Assembly: GCA_949152475.1 (NCBI GenBank)
Contig: OX424568.1
Span: 11,321,667 to 11,385,666, forward strand
Reading direction: 5' to 3'
DNA from: Terebella lapidaria
Lineage: Eukaryota > Annelida > Polychaeta > Terebellida > Terebellidae
Length of the DNA stretch: 64,000 nt
The translations under genes were made by a program, and so were the position numbers. The notes beneath the pieces are model-generated. The model was not told where the DNA came from. It did no database searches and worked only from the letters and a program-made list of their open reading frames with translations. Below are positions 32,700 through 46,320 of the stretch, piece by piece. Each line of letters starts with the position of its first letter. Position 1 is the stretch's first letter.

Positions 32700-35210
32700 A
32701 TAGATTCAAAGTCACTAGTGTTTGTATGCGCTCGAAAACCATCACCTAACGTTTACTCAGATATATGCCTAATGACGTGGAAACGAACCTGGACGTTCTG
32801 CAACATCTGTCCAAAATTGGCAAAAACAGCTAAGCATGCCCCTTATTCTATCTGTCATTACTATTGTGGTGGTGGAGCACCACGTCTACAAGCGTGGGTG
32901 TTCTCATCACCAATTAGGGGCTCACCGACAGGTGACTCGTCTCGTAATTACATTTCTACTGGGATTTTCTAGCTAAATTTAGCAGTTCCTTTCAAACCTG
33001 AAGCCAAGACTTCTATCAAGGATGATCAAGGATGTTTTGCGTGTGGCACTTTTACTGCCGATAATTAAATTCAAATAGTTAGCAAAAAGTCACATTATTT
33101 TATTCTGGGTAATGAGGCAACAGATCGATCGACTGTCGTAAAGTCAACGTCATCTGTCAGTGAAACACGCTTTTTTTCCGTATCTTTGTTTTGGATCATT
33201 TTTTATTCGATGTTTGAGTTATGTATTGCTCCAAAATAAACATATTTACTTAATATGCACTGACTGTGCAATCCAACTCAAAACCAACGCAATAGGTTCA
33301 TTCTGTACGGGCAAAAATATTATAAAAGACCTGAATTTGATGGAATTTATTCAATTCCATTTTGTACTGAAATTTAACATTGGGGTAGATTGCCAAATTT
33401 TTCATTTTTTTTTCAGATATAATTCTGAAATTTAGTGAAAAATTGTGGCATGACGCCCAATTAAGACACACGAAATTTCATGTTGATCCGATTATTCAAA
33501 ACAAAACTATGACCAAAAAGCGTGTTTCACTGACAGATGAATTTGACTTTAGCATCGTTTGAGGTATGATAGATGGTACCCAAGAGCACGCCATGCCTTT
33601 ATTTCATTGATGCCTGATTATACACAGTTACATGTAGCTAAATTGTACTTTGATACACCGTGATGGCCAATGTATGATAAAATAAAACACCCCAATAACA
33701 TTACTGGTGGCATATCAGCTGATGATACACCACGGTAGATGTACGAACAAGCGTATTGTTTCACGGTAAAACACTGTAATAGATGTTGTAGACGTTTGAT
33801 TTGTCAGTAAGCAGTGTTTACTTTGCAACAACAAAAAATAACAGCTTGGCCATTAACAAAACACTAAAACACTGGAAATAGGTCAATGCGTGTATTCCTT
33901 TGGCATATCCATGTAATACTAATATTATGATCCACGAACGACACCAGACAGATAAAACGGCTCCTGATCAGTGCACACAGTGTATTGATGAGCAGCATGT
34001 ATCCGTCTGACTCACTGATCTCCATATCTACTTCTATCCGAGAATGATTTGCCTGATGGGAAAGCACGTTTCTCCTGTCCACTTGACATTATCACCACAA
34101 ACAAATCATGAGTATAACATAGTATAACTGTTATCATGAGTATAACATACGCCATTACTCTTGTTCATTTGACATACGAATATGATACTGATAGTAGTTT
34201 TCATGGCGATTTAGCTTGAAACACATACCGATGCTGGAACAATAAATGTCCAGAATAAACACATAACGATACTGGAACAATAAGTGTCCAGAATTCGTTA
34301 TATGGAGGCCACTGGTTTATCACTATTGGAACCTCAAACACGGCTTGTACTACAATTTCAACTGGGGAATACACATTGTGTTAATATGATATAGTATTGT
34401 TATTGTTTGCATCCTATTTCCATATTGGTAGTTCGAACAACATAATTCCAGAACCACCACAATATGGCCATAAAAAGGTGGGACCTGGTGTTGCTGGAAG
34501 AGGGCCCCCCGCACCACAAGCAGCACCCGCCCATAGTTCTGGCATATCCATGTAGCCATTGCCTAAACTCCAATGTCGTCATTGCCTTATTATTAGTTCT
34601 CGCCACTGTACTTGAGTCAAAATCATAGTCGATTGAAATATACATTGAAAAGTTCTGAAGTTCTGATATTGCAGATTCGAAATGATATAAATGCATTCCA
34701 TTGAGATATTGTGACGAAACTTCAAAATAACATCATATAAGAACTATTCAACTAGAAAATACATTAACAAATATGTTCAGCCAACCACTTGTATATTTCC
34801 CAAACAGTTGCATTGTCAAAGACCATGAATATAACCCCAATCGAGTATACTATGCATTGTCAGAAGGCTACACTTTATGTAGGAACAGATCACTCGCCTA
34901 CGAAATTAGCAAGAATCTTCTGAATGAATGCAGCAACGATTCTTCACAATAGATCAGTTACATGCCTTCAATAGAACAAAAGACGGCAGACACGAATTAT
35001 CCCTGAAATAATGGGAGAAAAGAACTGCGACATATTGCACATGGCCTTATATATACATGTGAATTTTTTTTCTAATATATTCATTTAGTTGCGTTTTTGT
35101 TGAATTAGTATTAATGCTAGCATAATATCATAATAATAAGTTAATAATAAGTTAATAATAAGCATAATAAGTTTTTTTTCGACTAACATCCATATTCCCC
35201 AACCACACAT
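32700..35210. repeat. Segmental duplication, copy 1 (partner 37480-39990)
   Basis: Shared blocks include GTGGGTGTTCTCATCACCAA (32897 and 37667), GGCAACAGATC, TTTACTTTGCAA, GACTAACATCCATATT and GAATTATC followed by AATAATGGGAGAAAA (about 35000 and 39815). Offsets are 4.8-4.9 kb. A small open frame in the partner (37471-37689, ending GITSTSVGVLITN) is disrupted here, and neither has a recognised domain. Confidence 0.8.
33141..33549. mobile_element. 409-bp Tc1/mariner-type MITE (TA target)
   Basis: Left end AAGTCAACGTCATCTGTCAG, right end its near-exact complement (about 36-bp TIRs continuing GTGAAACACGCTTTTT), flanked by TA on each side (33139-33140, 33550-33551). The paralogous site near 37895 lacks the element and reads straight through from the TGTC side to GCATCGTTTGA, giving an empty-site proof of insertion. 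The open frame inside (33160-33435) is not a gene. Confidence 0.88.
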
Positions 35211-36499
35211 GCAGCAACAAAATTGAATCCTCAGGTGGAGGCTGAAGTTACGGAAACATTAAGTTGATTTGTTGTCCATGGTGGCTGAGCGACAATCCTT
35301 GGAGTGAGCGACAATCCTCGGAGACGATTCAGATGAACCTCGGATGAGATCTGTCAATACACAGCTTTGTTGTCTTATAATTGTGTGTATTTGAGGAGTG
35401 TTTGGAGCGAATGTGGTCTACAAACATGTTTTAGAGCAATATGAATGTGTGTTGCAGTGACACAAACCCACAAATGTGCCGTATGCAGTCGGTACTCATC
35501 AAACAATACGCACAACAACTCTGGTGTATGCACGGGTTGGGTGATAACTCGAGAATCGGCTGGCTGAAAATGGATAAGCATGAATGATACATGTTACAGG
35601 CGATCGCCCTGTGCGCCTACTGCAATCCAAACACATCCTCCATATCTGTGCACATGTGTCATTGTATAAAGTATCGGAACAATGCCAGAAAATACTTAAT
35701 TTCGCGATTTTCCACTCTGCAACGAACATCCTTGGAACTATAATTATGCAACGTTTATCCACGGAGTAAAATCTGGTCTTCATTTGTTTTATGACCACAC
35801 CATTTGAGTGTGTCCTTTCGCGGGCAGATAATGAAATATTAGTGCATGTAGCACAAAAAAACGACTAGTATAGATACACATCCACTTGTTTTCGATGCAA
35901 TTTGATGCAGTCATTCGATTGTTTGACACCTGTTTCCCTTGAAATTTCCTTTCTGGAAGCAGTATTACAAATTAAGTTTAATTCCATGATAATTCAATTA
36001 CAATCTTGAAACAGGGTCATAATCTTGAATATCTTAACTTTTTACTTCATGCTATAAAACACCCGTTTCTCAATCTACACTCAACGATCGAAATCCCTTA
36101 AACGTACATGTCTTCAGAAAATTACAATCATAACACATAATAACACATAACTATGAAGTTATTACCTTCCCAAACTGAGATAGAATTATTTCGAATCGAA
36201 TTTCATACTTCTCAGAATTTATCGTGAATGCTTCCCATTGTCTCACATGCCAGTCAGTCTATAACTTGTTGAAATGTCTGTCCGTAACCATTGGACGCGC
36301 AAATCAAGATGTACATGTATACTCTGCTATATAGCATAAATTCCTATAGATCTAGACACGTACATATAATGGATGCAAGTATATACATGTTCATGTAGAT
36401 TTTGGCGCCAAAGCAGGCAATTAAAGCACATACAATACGCTCTCGTCAAACACTGTACACTGAAGGCATATTGGAGCATTTAGACCTCTAACGGTTCCA

Positions 36500-37075
36500 T
36501 TAGTGGGGTTCTAACCAAAGTTAACAATTCATTATTTCACACGCGTCATTCGGCGGGTGATAAACCCAACAGGTCCATTGATTCGACATCTAATATACAA
36601 CACTTTATTACGCTTTCATCTGGTTCATGAATCAGCTATTACCATAAAACACACGTTATGTGACAACACACCAGACCATCAGTGGTCAATATTTCAGACC
36701 ATTAACCCGGGACAAAGCCGCAGGATGGAACTCTCTCCAGAGGTTCAAGGTACGAATTGTCTGTTTAGGCGATGACTGTCTGCATTTCCAATATTCAGCA
36801 CTGGATTTCGTCTGACACAACTATGTCAAGGCTTCGGAGTGTATGAATGTGGTAATAGATCATAGATATACTGCGTGACATACATCATTCTCTTTTTATT
36901 CAAGTTAGCACAGATGAAGATGTCGGAGGTGCTTCTTCCGTGTGTGAGGCTTAAATGTGTTAAGCTTGCTCCCGAGAAATTGCTGTGTTACGACACAGAT
37001 AATAAAGACGTTGATGGGAACCTATAAACAGTGTGTTGATGATCAGCCATAACATTTTATGAGGCGCTGTAAATG
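36500..37075. repeat. Duplicated block, copy 1 (partner 42265-42610)
   Basis: Shared strings: TCATTATTTCACA, GGTGATAAACCCAAC, ACACTTTATTACG, GAGGTGCTTCTTCCG and GTGTTGATGATCAGCCATAA. The middle of copy 1 (about 36650-36900) is absent from the partner. No recognised coding. Confidence 0.8.
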
Positions 37076-37479
37076 GGGACCCAGGACAAACATAGCCAAT
37101 ATAAGTGAAGCTATATTGTTGTAACCAACATCAGATGTATACACAATGCAAACAATTCAGACAGTCTCTTGCTTGTATGTGAGAGACTGCTGGTATCGTC
37201 ATGGTAATGGTTTGGCATTACTGTTTTGGAACGATTATAGAAGTACATGTCTTATTGAGACATACTCTTTATGTGTAAGTTACTTGATTTTACAAAGTTT
37301 TTTTGCCATTGGTCGTGTTCTGACCATTATTGGCCGGGGAGACACACTCGAAGGACGAGGTTGGGTGATTCATCTACCAAAAGGGGCTAAAATAAAAAAG
37401 AATAAAAATTACCATCGAACTGTACGTGTTGAATTCGCGGAATAAATTGTGAATTTTAACATGAGTGTGAATGAAGCCC

Positions 37480-39990
37480 ATAACATGCACAGTCTTTATT
37501 GGAAATATTAACGTGATGCTCACAAACAATTATATACCCAATGATGTGAGAACGAACGAGGAAGTTCAGCAACGTCTGTACCAAATTGGTCAAAAACAGC
37601 TGAGCGTGCCCCTCAGTATATCTGTTATAATGTCCCTGTTGTTGTCAGGCATCACGTCTACTAGCGTGGGTGTTCTCATCACCAATTAGGGGCTCAACGA
37701 CAGGTGACTCGACCCGTAATTACATTTCTACTGGGCCTAAATTTAGTACTTTCTTTGAAACCCACAGCCTGGCTATGTCTTCTATCAAGAATGTGCGTCT
37801 TTTATTACCGATAATTTAGTTCAGGTAGTTAGTAGTTAGACAAAATCAATTTTATTTTTTTTGGAGAATGAGGCAACAGATCAACCAATTGTCACAGCAT
37901 CGTTTGAAGTACATGTATGATCGATGGAACCAAAGAGCACATCATGCCCTAATTTCACTGATGCATGATTATAATCAATTACTATAGCTAAATTGTACTT
38001 TGCTACACCTTGAGGTTTCATATAGAAAAAAATATTACTGGTGGCATGTCAGCTGATGACACACCACCGCAGACGTACGATAGGCAAGTATTTAAACACA
38101 ATGCCTATGTATTATAAGTCGGTAACTCTGGAATATGGTTTAATACATGTATTTTGTATATTTGTCATGGACAAACAAGCATATTGATTCATGTTAAAAC
38201 ACAAGTAAATAATAGATGTTGTCATAGAATCATTTGACCTGTCAATTAGCGGTGTTTACTTTGCAAAAAAGTAACAGAGTTTGGCAATTAGCAAACCACT
38301 GGAATTAAGCCATTGCAATTATTCATTTGACATGTCGATGTAATAATAATGTTATGATTACGAACGACATCAAAATACAGGACTTCGGATAAATGTCTAG
38401 ATGTCTTTATATGGGCGCCCTGACTCGCGAAAACACCGTGAATGGAATGTACTACATAAACAAGAGAAACAAGCTTTTCCATCAAGTATTGATAAAGTCT
38501 TCCTGAGTCCACTGCCCATTTCATGCGGATTTTTCAGCATAAGGTCGTTACTATCTGCTTATGAACATACATGAACACATCATATCAAAATTTCCAAGTT
38601 ACATGTAGGTTTGCACTGCTAGACTGCTGCAATTCATTGACGCTCTCCAGCAGCCGCTATTTGTCTGTGTACTCCTCGTCCGTGCCACTCCTTGGTGAAA
38701 CAAATTCTGATTGTTTGTTAATCACACACATGGCTGCCAAAACATGAAACCACAATGCACTGTCATAAAGACCGACGAGACTTTCATTAATGAATAACGC
38801 TCAGTATGTCGTTCCCAACTCGAAATAAAAATTAAATTAGACTGATAATGGTTTTTGCTGATTATTTTCAATTAAGAGGTGCCGTTTCTTATCGATATCA
38901 AATTTTTATTTTCAACACATACAATATACATGTCTGAATGTGAAAATGATATACTTTTAGTATACCTTCACAACTTTACCTGATCAGCCTGCCTGAACTG
39001 GACAAACAGCAAGCTGCAGTGCTCCCAACACCGTCGAACATCTACGTCGAAGGAGAGCAACTCCGCAACCCGCGTCCAGCCAAGAGCGCCCGACTCAGAA
39101 GAGATGTCCTATGTCAAGTTTGGTATGAAGCGAAACATCTTTTTTTTTTCTTTTGGCATAGATCTATCAAGCGGAGCTACACTGATAGCTCTTTCCATGC
39201 TGTTAAAACGCAAAAGAATTCGCCAGTCTATTTCTACAATATTGTAATAGGCCTATGTCCCGACTTTATTTCTTTATGAATTTTGTTATTAAGAACGTTT
39301 TGCATTCTAACGTCACATTCATTCAAGCCGCATTGCAAATGGAAACATTAAAGATTGAGAGTACTATAACTGGCAAATACACATTGTTTTGATTTAACCA
39401 TGACCCCCCCCCCCCCCCCACACACACACACATATTGAAATCGTGTGTTCCTTGAAGAGTGCACATCCCCTTCCACGAGCAGCACCCGCGCATAGTTCTG
39501 ACGTATAGCCATCACTTAGGGCAATAGGATAGGCGTTTGAAATATACATTGAAAATCTTCCATTGATTTTTGTGTGTGACGAAAATGAAATTTACATCAA
39601 ACAAGAATTAGGCAATTGGTACACTAACACATGATACTGAACAAACCGGTTGAACTTTTCCCAGATATTTGGATCGACTATGTATTGCCAGAACGACACA
39701 ATTTACATGCTAGATACAAATAGCTCACTTGCCATGCAATCAGCAAGAATCTGCAATACTTCATCATTGTAGATCAGTTACGTGCCTCTAGCAAAACAAA
39801 AGCCGGCAGGCACGAATTATCTCTGGAATAATGGGAGAAAAAGACTGTGACATATTGCGCATAACCTCATATACATGTGCAGGTATTTTTCAAATATAGT
39901 AATTTGGTAGAGTTTTCGTTGAATTGGCATCAAATAATCCTGACATAATACCAACTGGTTTTATCGACTAACATCCATATTTCTCAACCA
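37480..39990. repeat. Segmental duplication, copy 2 (partner 32700-35210)
   Basis: See copy 1. This copy keeps an uninterrupted insertion site where copy 1 holds the TA-flanked MITE. It contains a C16 run plus CA repeat (39404-39432). No gene supported. Confidence 0.8.
39404..39432. repeat. Poly-C run and CA repeat
   Basis: Sixteen C followed by an ACAC run. Likely slippage site; length may be inaccurate in assembly. Confidence 0.9.
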
Positions 39991-40304
39991 CACAAGCAGC
40001 AACAAAGAAATTGAATTGTCAGCGAGAGGCAGTAAACTACCAAACAATTCCAAGAGAACCCTCGTATACGCTGAAGTTACGGAAGCATTAAGTTGATTTG
40101 TTGCCCATAGATCACATAGAAACAGGAGGAGCTCTCTGAATACGTTTTTTATATTATATTTCCTGTACCCATTTCTTCCACAAGGTGACATTGAATTTCC
40201 CCAGCTCGTAGGTACAAGATACACATTTCTAAACGAATATAAACATTCCCTGCAAATGTTGGTGACTCGTCTGATATTTATTTCCGGTCGGATCGATTTT
40301 TAAT

Positions 40305-40500
40305 GTAAGTATTATTCTATTACCACCAATACAATCAAGATTTTGATGTCGATGCCGATAGCAAAAGTACAATGGAATTGAAACAAAGCCCGACCAAATA
40401 GTTTATCCGAAAACACATTGGCGTCATCAGGGGCAGACTGTGTGTGATAATGTAGTGGTTTCTACTGTACACCTGGTGGATTAGTATACAACTGAGTTGC
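40305..40500 (+). mobile_element. Dispersed repeat family A copy
   Basis: Begins GTAAGTATTATTCTATTACC and contains CAAAGCCCGACCAAATA and GGCGTCATCAGGGGCAGA, as in the 6.0-kb copies. Confidence 0.8.
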
Positions 40501-41152
40501 GGATGGCATCGATGGCGTGTCCACTGGCAGTATTTTGATCCTGTTTCCCTTTTGATTATATACGAGTAACTCGAGTATGCAGCATGGAAGAAGCTTTTGC
40601 ACATTCACAAGCATGTTAGTAACATCACGCCTCACTGTAATTAGCCAGAAATCTCCCTAATATATGCAGCGACCATGCTACATTATATCACATATATCAT
40701 GTGCATCTATTTCTATCAGCGTGGACGGTTTTACACACAGTATCTCTCTTTCTGGTAATTCTATATCAGCTTCGAACAGAACACCCCCACATGATGTCAA
40801 AACACACGATTCCTCGGTGCATACTACAGAGTATGAAGGTTACTATAGATGGTCCAAAAATATTTTCAACTTATTCTCCTTTGCATAAAATTCATGACTT
40901 TCTGACTTATGAAAACGAAAGACATAAGGATTGGAGCCCATGTATGTAAGAACGTCCTCCGATGTGGGGTTATATTTTCAGCCATTACCCCTATATCCGC
41001 AGTAGAGAGATTTTGATGCCAAAGGAGGCAAAACACATACAATTCACTCTCGTCAAGCACTGTACATTGAAGACGCTGAAAACTATGTATTGGAGTCTAT
41101 TGTAGCATTTAGACCTCATTTTTTCCAATAGTGGAACCTCTGACCGAAGTTA

Positions 41153-42290
41153 ATAATGTAAGTATCAATTTCTTACTACCGATACAGCCAAATTTTGATG
41201 ATTCCAATAACAAACGTAAAACACAACATTCTGCAATAGACACAAAGCCCGACCAAATACTTTATCAAAAGACACACTGGCGTCATCAGGGGCAGACAGT
41301 GGTAAATGTAGTTGTTTATACTGTACACCTGATGGAATTAGTATACAACTGCCCAACAACTTATGAAAATAATTTTGAATTTCGGAACAAAGCCCCATGG
41401 AATAGATATTTGACAAGTACATAAGTACCTAATCATAAGCCAAAGGCAACTGAGTTGATGGTATCCTCGGGGACAGACTTAAAGCGACTCTTTCACTTCC
41501 TCCCACTTCCCAGAAGATTTTTTGGGCCTATGCATATTTTGTGTCCTATCAACTGATACACATGTCAGTTGCAAAATAGTGACAATAGAACAGCACACAC
41601 GGGTATTGTAAGCTAAAATATCGAGAGATTTCCTCGGTCACTTCCTCGGTTCACTCGATGGCCTAGCACGCGGCCATGCGTGATATTTGCATATTCATAA
41701 GGATGGTGAATGTTGATGTCTCATATACGGTGCCCATTCGTTTCGCGTTGTTGCTAGTTAAAAAAACGAATTCCGCACATTTTCAGCAATGTCATGAAGA
41801 AATCAATATTCTGACAAACTGGTGTTGTACACCAATATTCTATGTATGAATTATCGCAATTTACCAGGACCATGTTGGAACGTAGGCGCACCCAGTGTGT
41901 TTATAATGACACGGACCCAAACCATACTAACATCGATTTCTTACCAGCAACAATGCGGAACGGCTGGCCATCGTGTTTAAATGTGTGACGTGTCAGGGAT
42001 TCCTCTCTCAGAGACCTGATTCCAATGTAACATAAACATAATCTTGCCTGTCAATCTTGATGTAAACACCACTTTCAGCCTTCTGTTTCGGGTGAAATAG
42101 CGCCTAAATAGCCATGTTTATGCGATTTTGGGGAATAAACTTAATTTTTTTGTCGACTGAGCTGGTTTTTCAATTCGAACAAATATTAGTAACTAAGTGC
42201 AAATACCGCTTTAACGTCCACCAGCAGTGACACCGACTCAGTGGTATGAATGTAAGTATCAATCTATTACCACCGATACAATTCATTATT
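41153..42290 (+). mobile_element. Family A copy split by a TTAA-flanked insertion
   Basis: 41153-41482 corresponds to 5990-6317, and 42211-42250 continues as 6314-6360 (CACCGACTCAGTGGTAT). The interruption is the element at 41483-42210. A second family A end (GTAAGTATCAATCTATTACC) follows at about 42252. Confidence 0.85.
41483..42210. mobile_element. 728-bp non-autonomous element with TTAA target duplication
   Basis: Flanked by TTAA at 41479-41482 and 42211-42214. The homologous uninterrupted site near 6313-6316 has TTAA once. Ends are AGCGACTCTTTCACTT and, inward from the right, AGCGGTATTTGCACTT, a weak inverted repeat of about 16 bp. TTAA targeting points to piggyBac or Kolobok types. The AGCG start is not the CCY expected for piggyBac, so Kolobok-like is favoured. 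No transposase. Confidence 0.85.
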
Positions 42291-43454
42291 TCACAAGCGT
42301 CATTCGCCCGGTGATAAACCCAACGGGTTCATTGATTCGGCATCTAGTATATAACACTTTATTACGTTTTTATCTGGTTCATAAATCAACTATTATCATT
42401 TTTTTAAAAATTATCACTGATAAGAAACGAAACACCAGTTTGTTTGTCTGAGGTGCTTCTTCCGCTTATGAGGCTAATAATGTGTTAAGCTTAGTCCCGA
42501 GAAACTGTATTGTTACGGCACAAATAATAAAGCCGTTGATGTGAACCTATAAACTGTGTGTTGATGATCAGCCATAACATTTTACTAGGCGCTGTAAGTG
42601 GTGACTCACGACAACCAAAACCAATGTGAATGGAGCTCTATCCGTACTTCATACGAATACACGATTCCTACAAAAATTTTCTTTGATTATTCTCAAACTT
42701 CAAAGAATCAGCAATGTAACATTGTGCATTCGAACACAGAAATTATGGATTAAATATTTCCTTCAATGTATAATTATGTGTATTTCGACTAAAAAATACC
42801 TACAAAATGGGTCAATTTTGGTTATTTTATCTTTAAAATTTACAATCGATTCTTTCCGAAAAACGACCAGTTTCTGACTTTGGCAGCCATTTTCTAAAAA
42901 ACAAATGCTCAGACAGTTTTGAGATTTTTGTTTTAAAAAACCCTTATGATCTCGACCGATATAGCTCGTATTTCATATATCGTGCTTTGATAGGCATACA
43001 CGAATCAATGCCAACCACCACCGTACTACAGAGTGCAAACAAACACTTGCAATCTGGGCTTCGCCTCAGTCTTTATTGCCGATGTCCTCCCTCCAAATGT
43101 AATTTCAGTTTTTACAACTTTGGTACCACCAAGAATGACTACTAATTCTCCCATGAATACTATAGTGGAATTAACATTGGTATAGAACGAGGACTCTGGG
43201 ATATATAATCCAAAATATTATCCGGAAGATTTCTAGCAACTGATTCTTGAGCTGAAGTCCAGGTAGAGATTTCCTATATAATCTCAAACAGATCATTCAC
43301 ATCATGATACAAGAACACATTATTTTGATGCGCTTATTATTCGGTAATCACTTACAACTTTTGTTATCAATTTACATGTAGGATGCAACACGCAACAAGG
43401 TTAGTCATCCTCAAGGCCATATAGCCTGATGTTCAAAGGCTATATTACCTTGGT

Positions 43455-43650
43455 GTTGGTGATAACTGAACTTGTCAATCTCACGAATAACAGTATAAAT
43501 ATAATTTAATTGATGGGATTGGTTTGAACTTTGGCTCCAAATAACAAAAGACTGATTGTTCCATAGCCAAAGTTCAAACCAATCCCATCAATTACATTAT
43601 ATTTATTGTGTTACTTGTGAGATTGCCAAATTCTGTCTTCTGTTACTTAG
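43455..43650. repeat. Hairpin repeat, stem about 75 bp
   Basis: TTGATGGGATTGGTTTGAAC with TTTGGCT pairs with AGCCAAA and GTTCAAACCAATCCCATCAA. Pairing continues outward through TATAATTTAAT against ATTACATTATA and CAATCTCACGA against TTGTGAGATTG. The loop is about 28 bp. A related single arm occurs near 51185-51235. Confidence 0.85.
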
Positions 43651-45420
43651 AGTCCAATATTTGCCCAGTCACGTGTACTTCAATGCAATCTTCGGTACTA
43701 AACAGTGTGCTGCCTAAGAGTCGCTGGGAATCATACCATAACATCACGGATGAGTAAATATCAAACATTATTTTGCAGAAATTTCAACTCTATTATGCAT
43801 CTAATGATGCAAATAGTGATAGGAACTCACCAATATGTCCATGTAGTTGTTACACACAATATACAAAGTATGTAAGTATCAATCTATTATCACCAATACA
43901 GAGGTTGATTATATTCTAGAATGCACTATAGGTTTGACTTTCGGTACTGGATACTCCTCCGGCTGAGATCCGACATGGGTCTCGACCAACGTGTCAGAAA
44001 AGTAACACAAAAATCCCAGATGATTGCTGAGCAGATAATGTTGTTCACTGTTCATGGATTATTGATGAATAATTTAATACAAAGCCCAAAGAAGGGTGTG
44101 GAATTGAACGATATTTTCATGGTGCTCACCTTCAATTATTCAGTGTTGTTTTAATCATCTTTAGCTGGAATATTTGTCCCAATACTGTAATTTTGAGTTC
44201 AATGTTTTCGGCTTCTAACAATTTTTTAGACTAGGCCATGGGGTGTTCCAATCACTCTCAGGAGTATATATTATTTTGTACATAAGGATCTTTGTCGCAT
44301 ATTTAGTGTGATATCGGGATTGTACCTGGCATGTACAAAACATAAACATAAAATGAAGAAAGACCATGTTGGTGTTTAAATGTGCAAATTTGGTTCCAGT
44401 GCTTTTCCACACTCTGTTCTTTTTGTAATCCTATTGTACGTCTTCTTGTAATGGATATCTTATTTACTACATTCCAAATTCCAAGTGTCTGTATTCATGA
44501 GCTTTACATGTATTGCACATATGATCGATCAACTCCTTAACAAGTCGTTGTCGAGTCTTAAGACGGTTCCCATCTTTCCACAGCACAGTGCGTTTTACCT
44601 TTTTTATTAACCCCAATTCAGAGATTGGTGATATTAAACAAGCGTTTTCGTAGTCTTTAGATCATGTGAAATATTGACAAGGCAGTGAGAGAAAGACAGT
44701 GATCTCTTGCCTCCAACAAATCTCTTCAATAATAATCTATCTGGATAGTTCACTGATGTAGCTTTCCTCCTGAATGCTGTAGCTTTCCTCCACTAGTGAT
44801 GCTTGGATTTCGTTGGGCCACTTCCTTCGCCACAGTTAGAGTGATTAGAATTGACAGGCCCAGAAGCCCTTATTAGATATCACCCCTTCCCCTTGTCATG
44901 TGTTGACATTTGGTTGGTGCTGTCTGAACCCTTTTTGCTCGATCCCCGGAGATTGACCAGTTAATTCGTTAGCGGGTACCCAGTAAGCCGGGTCCTGTAT
45001 CTATCCCTTGGGGAGTCGCACTTTAGTATTCAATTGGCAACACCCGCAACTCTTCCTAGGATTGAGAGAGTAATCGTATTTAGAGCTGAGAAGACAATGA
45101 CGGCTCTACTGAAAATAGAATTTGGGAGTGACTAATTCTCACAATGAAATGGGGCCAACGACTTTTTAGAAAGACAATGTAGCAGCACATATGGTAAATA
45201 CTGTTTATTTATTTGCTTATTTTGTCACTGTTGGCGCATTTTCTGAGCATAATCACTTGTCTCAATGCGATAATTTATATCTTGGTCTTTAGTTCTTGGC
45301 ATATTGATCTCGACTTGTTCATGGTGAGATACCTGAATCTACCATTACATTATTTTCCATAGTAAAGTGCTGAAATGACATCCGTATCATTGCCTTTATT
45401 AGAGGCTGTATGACACTTAT

Positions 45421-45510
45421 CACCATGAGACTGTCATCTGCCGTACGGACGGATCTGCCATTGGAGGATATGTTCGGCCCAAAACACGTCTTCATAGAAC
45501 TACATCATCA
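45421..45510 (-). pseudogene. Relic of a DNER exon 2
   Basis: On the minus strand the sequence encodes SSMKTCFGPN, matching SSMNTCFGLN of DNER exon 2 (58813-58707). DNA similarity extends on both sides into the flanking introns. The acceptor AG is altered and no neighbouring DNER exons are seen here, so it is an unspliced remnant of a partial duplication. Confidence 0.6.
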
Positions 45511-46191
45511 CAAAAAATGTAATATCCTTTTTGGTCAACCACGCCCACATCACCCAATTTATGAAGGCCTGTTCACCAACATCACGTAAAAAGAAAAAAA
45601 GGTACACACGGACGATAATGATGATGTTGAACAAATGTGCTAGGTTCACTTCTTGAAAGACAAACATGAAGATATAATAACTCAATATATATGAAGATAG
45701 CATGAACTGTGTTTTTGCACGCTGCAAGAAAGCAAATTTGTTACTCTATTTTCTATGCATCTTACCAGAATGTATTTCTCACCGTACTCAAAACAAACGG
45801 TGATAAGGATTCAAACAAATTGAAGGCATACTCACGGGAGAATCAATATCATGGATGCATATGTACCCATAAATTGATAGCTGCTCTGATAGCGGACAAT
45901 GGACAGCGCATGCATTGAGCGTCTTTTGGTAATTATCGTACTGTTACCTCATCAGGAGATTCTGACCAACATTATAACATAATCATAATGATTGTGTTAC
46001 TTTTGTTATGTATTGACTTCGTTTATTAGCTGATTGCGATGTTCGGTTATCATCAAAAAGTAATGAAAGGACGTGTATATCTCCTGTACAGACACCAATA
46101 TGCTTGTCGTTGACCAGAGTTCAGTTTCTCAACCAGCACATATATAATAAAAATCATCTTTATTCCACTTCCTACACATAATGTCCCTCAG

Positions 46192-46320
46192 AAGTACCGT
46201 TCATCACAGACAAAGCTTCAGGACAAGACCACAGAAGATGACGTTGTTTTCCAGGAGACCGATAAAGTACCAACAGGACCAGGGACAAATGAAAACGAAT
46301 CACCATTCACGGAGTTGTAG
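46192..46320 (+). CDS. Possible terminal exon of an unrecognised gene
   Basis: A pyrimidine-rich acceptor (CTTCCTACACATAATGTCCC, then TCAG) is followed by 42 codons starting KYRSSQTKLQDKTTEDDVVF and ending ESPFTEL with TAG at 46318-46320. The EDDVVFQET core has a relative at about 63390 (EDIIFQET). Charged, Ser/Thr-rich, like a cytosolic tail. No upstream exons were found, so this is tentative. Confidence 0.3.
   Translation, partial: KYRSSQTKLQDKTTEDDVVFQETDKVPTGPGTNENESPFTEL

Larger units (their letters stand above)
43000..45720. repeat. Duplicated block related to 50.7-52.7 kb and to 58.2-58.9 kb (DNER exon 2 region)
   Basis: GAGTGCAAACAAA with a following TTTTATTGCC-type segment occurs at 43032 and 50737. 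GGCCCAGAAGCCC/GACCCAGAAGCCCTGATCAG with AGATATCACC occurs at about 44858, 52350 and 58195. The related CCCAGAGGCCTGA occurs at 51588. After the 44.86-kb copy the sequence stays alignable to DNER intron and exon 2. Confidence 0.7.

Noticed and set aside
33160..33435. 91-residue frame
   Set aside because: Entirely inside a 409-bp TA-flanked MITE.
37146..37445. 99-residue plus-strand frame
   Set aside because: No recognisable domain, no splice context, absent from the partial duplicate.
43921..44154. 77-residue plus-strand frame
   Set aside because: No similarity I can recognise and no supporting signals.
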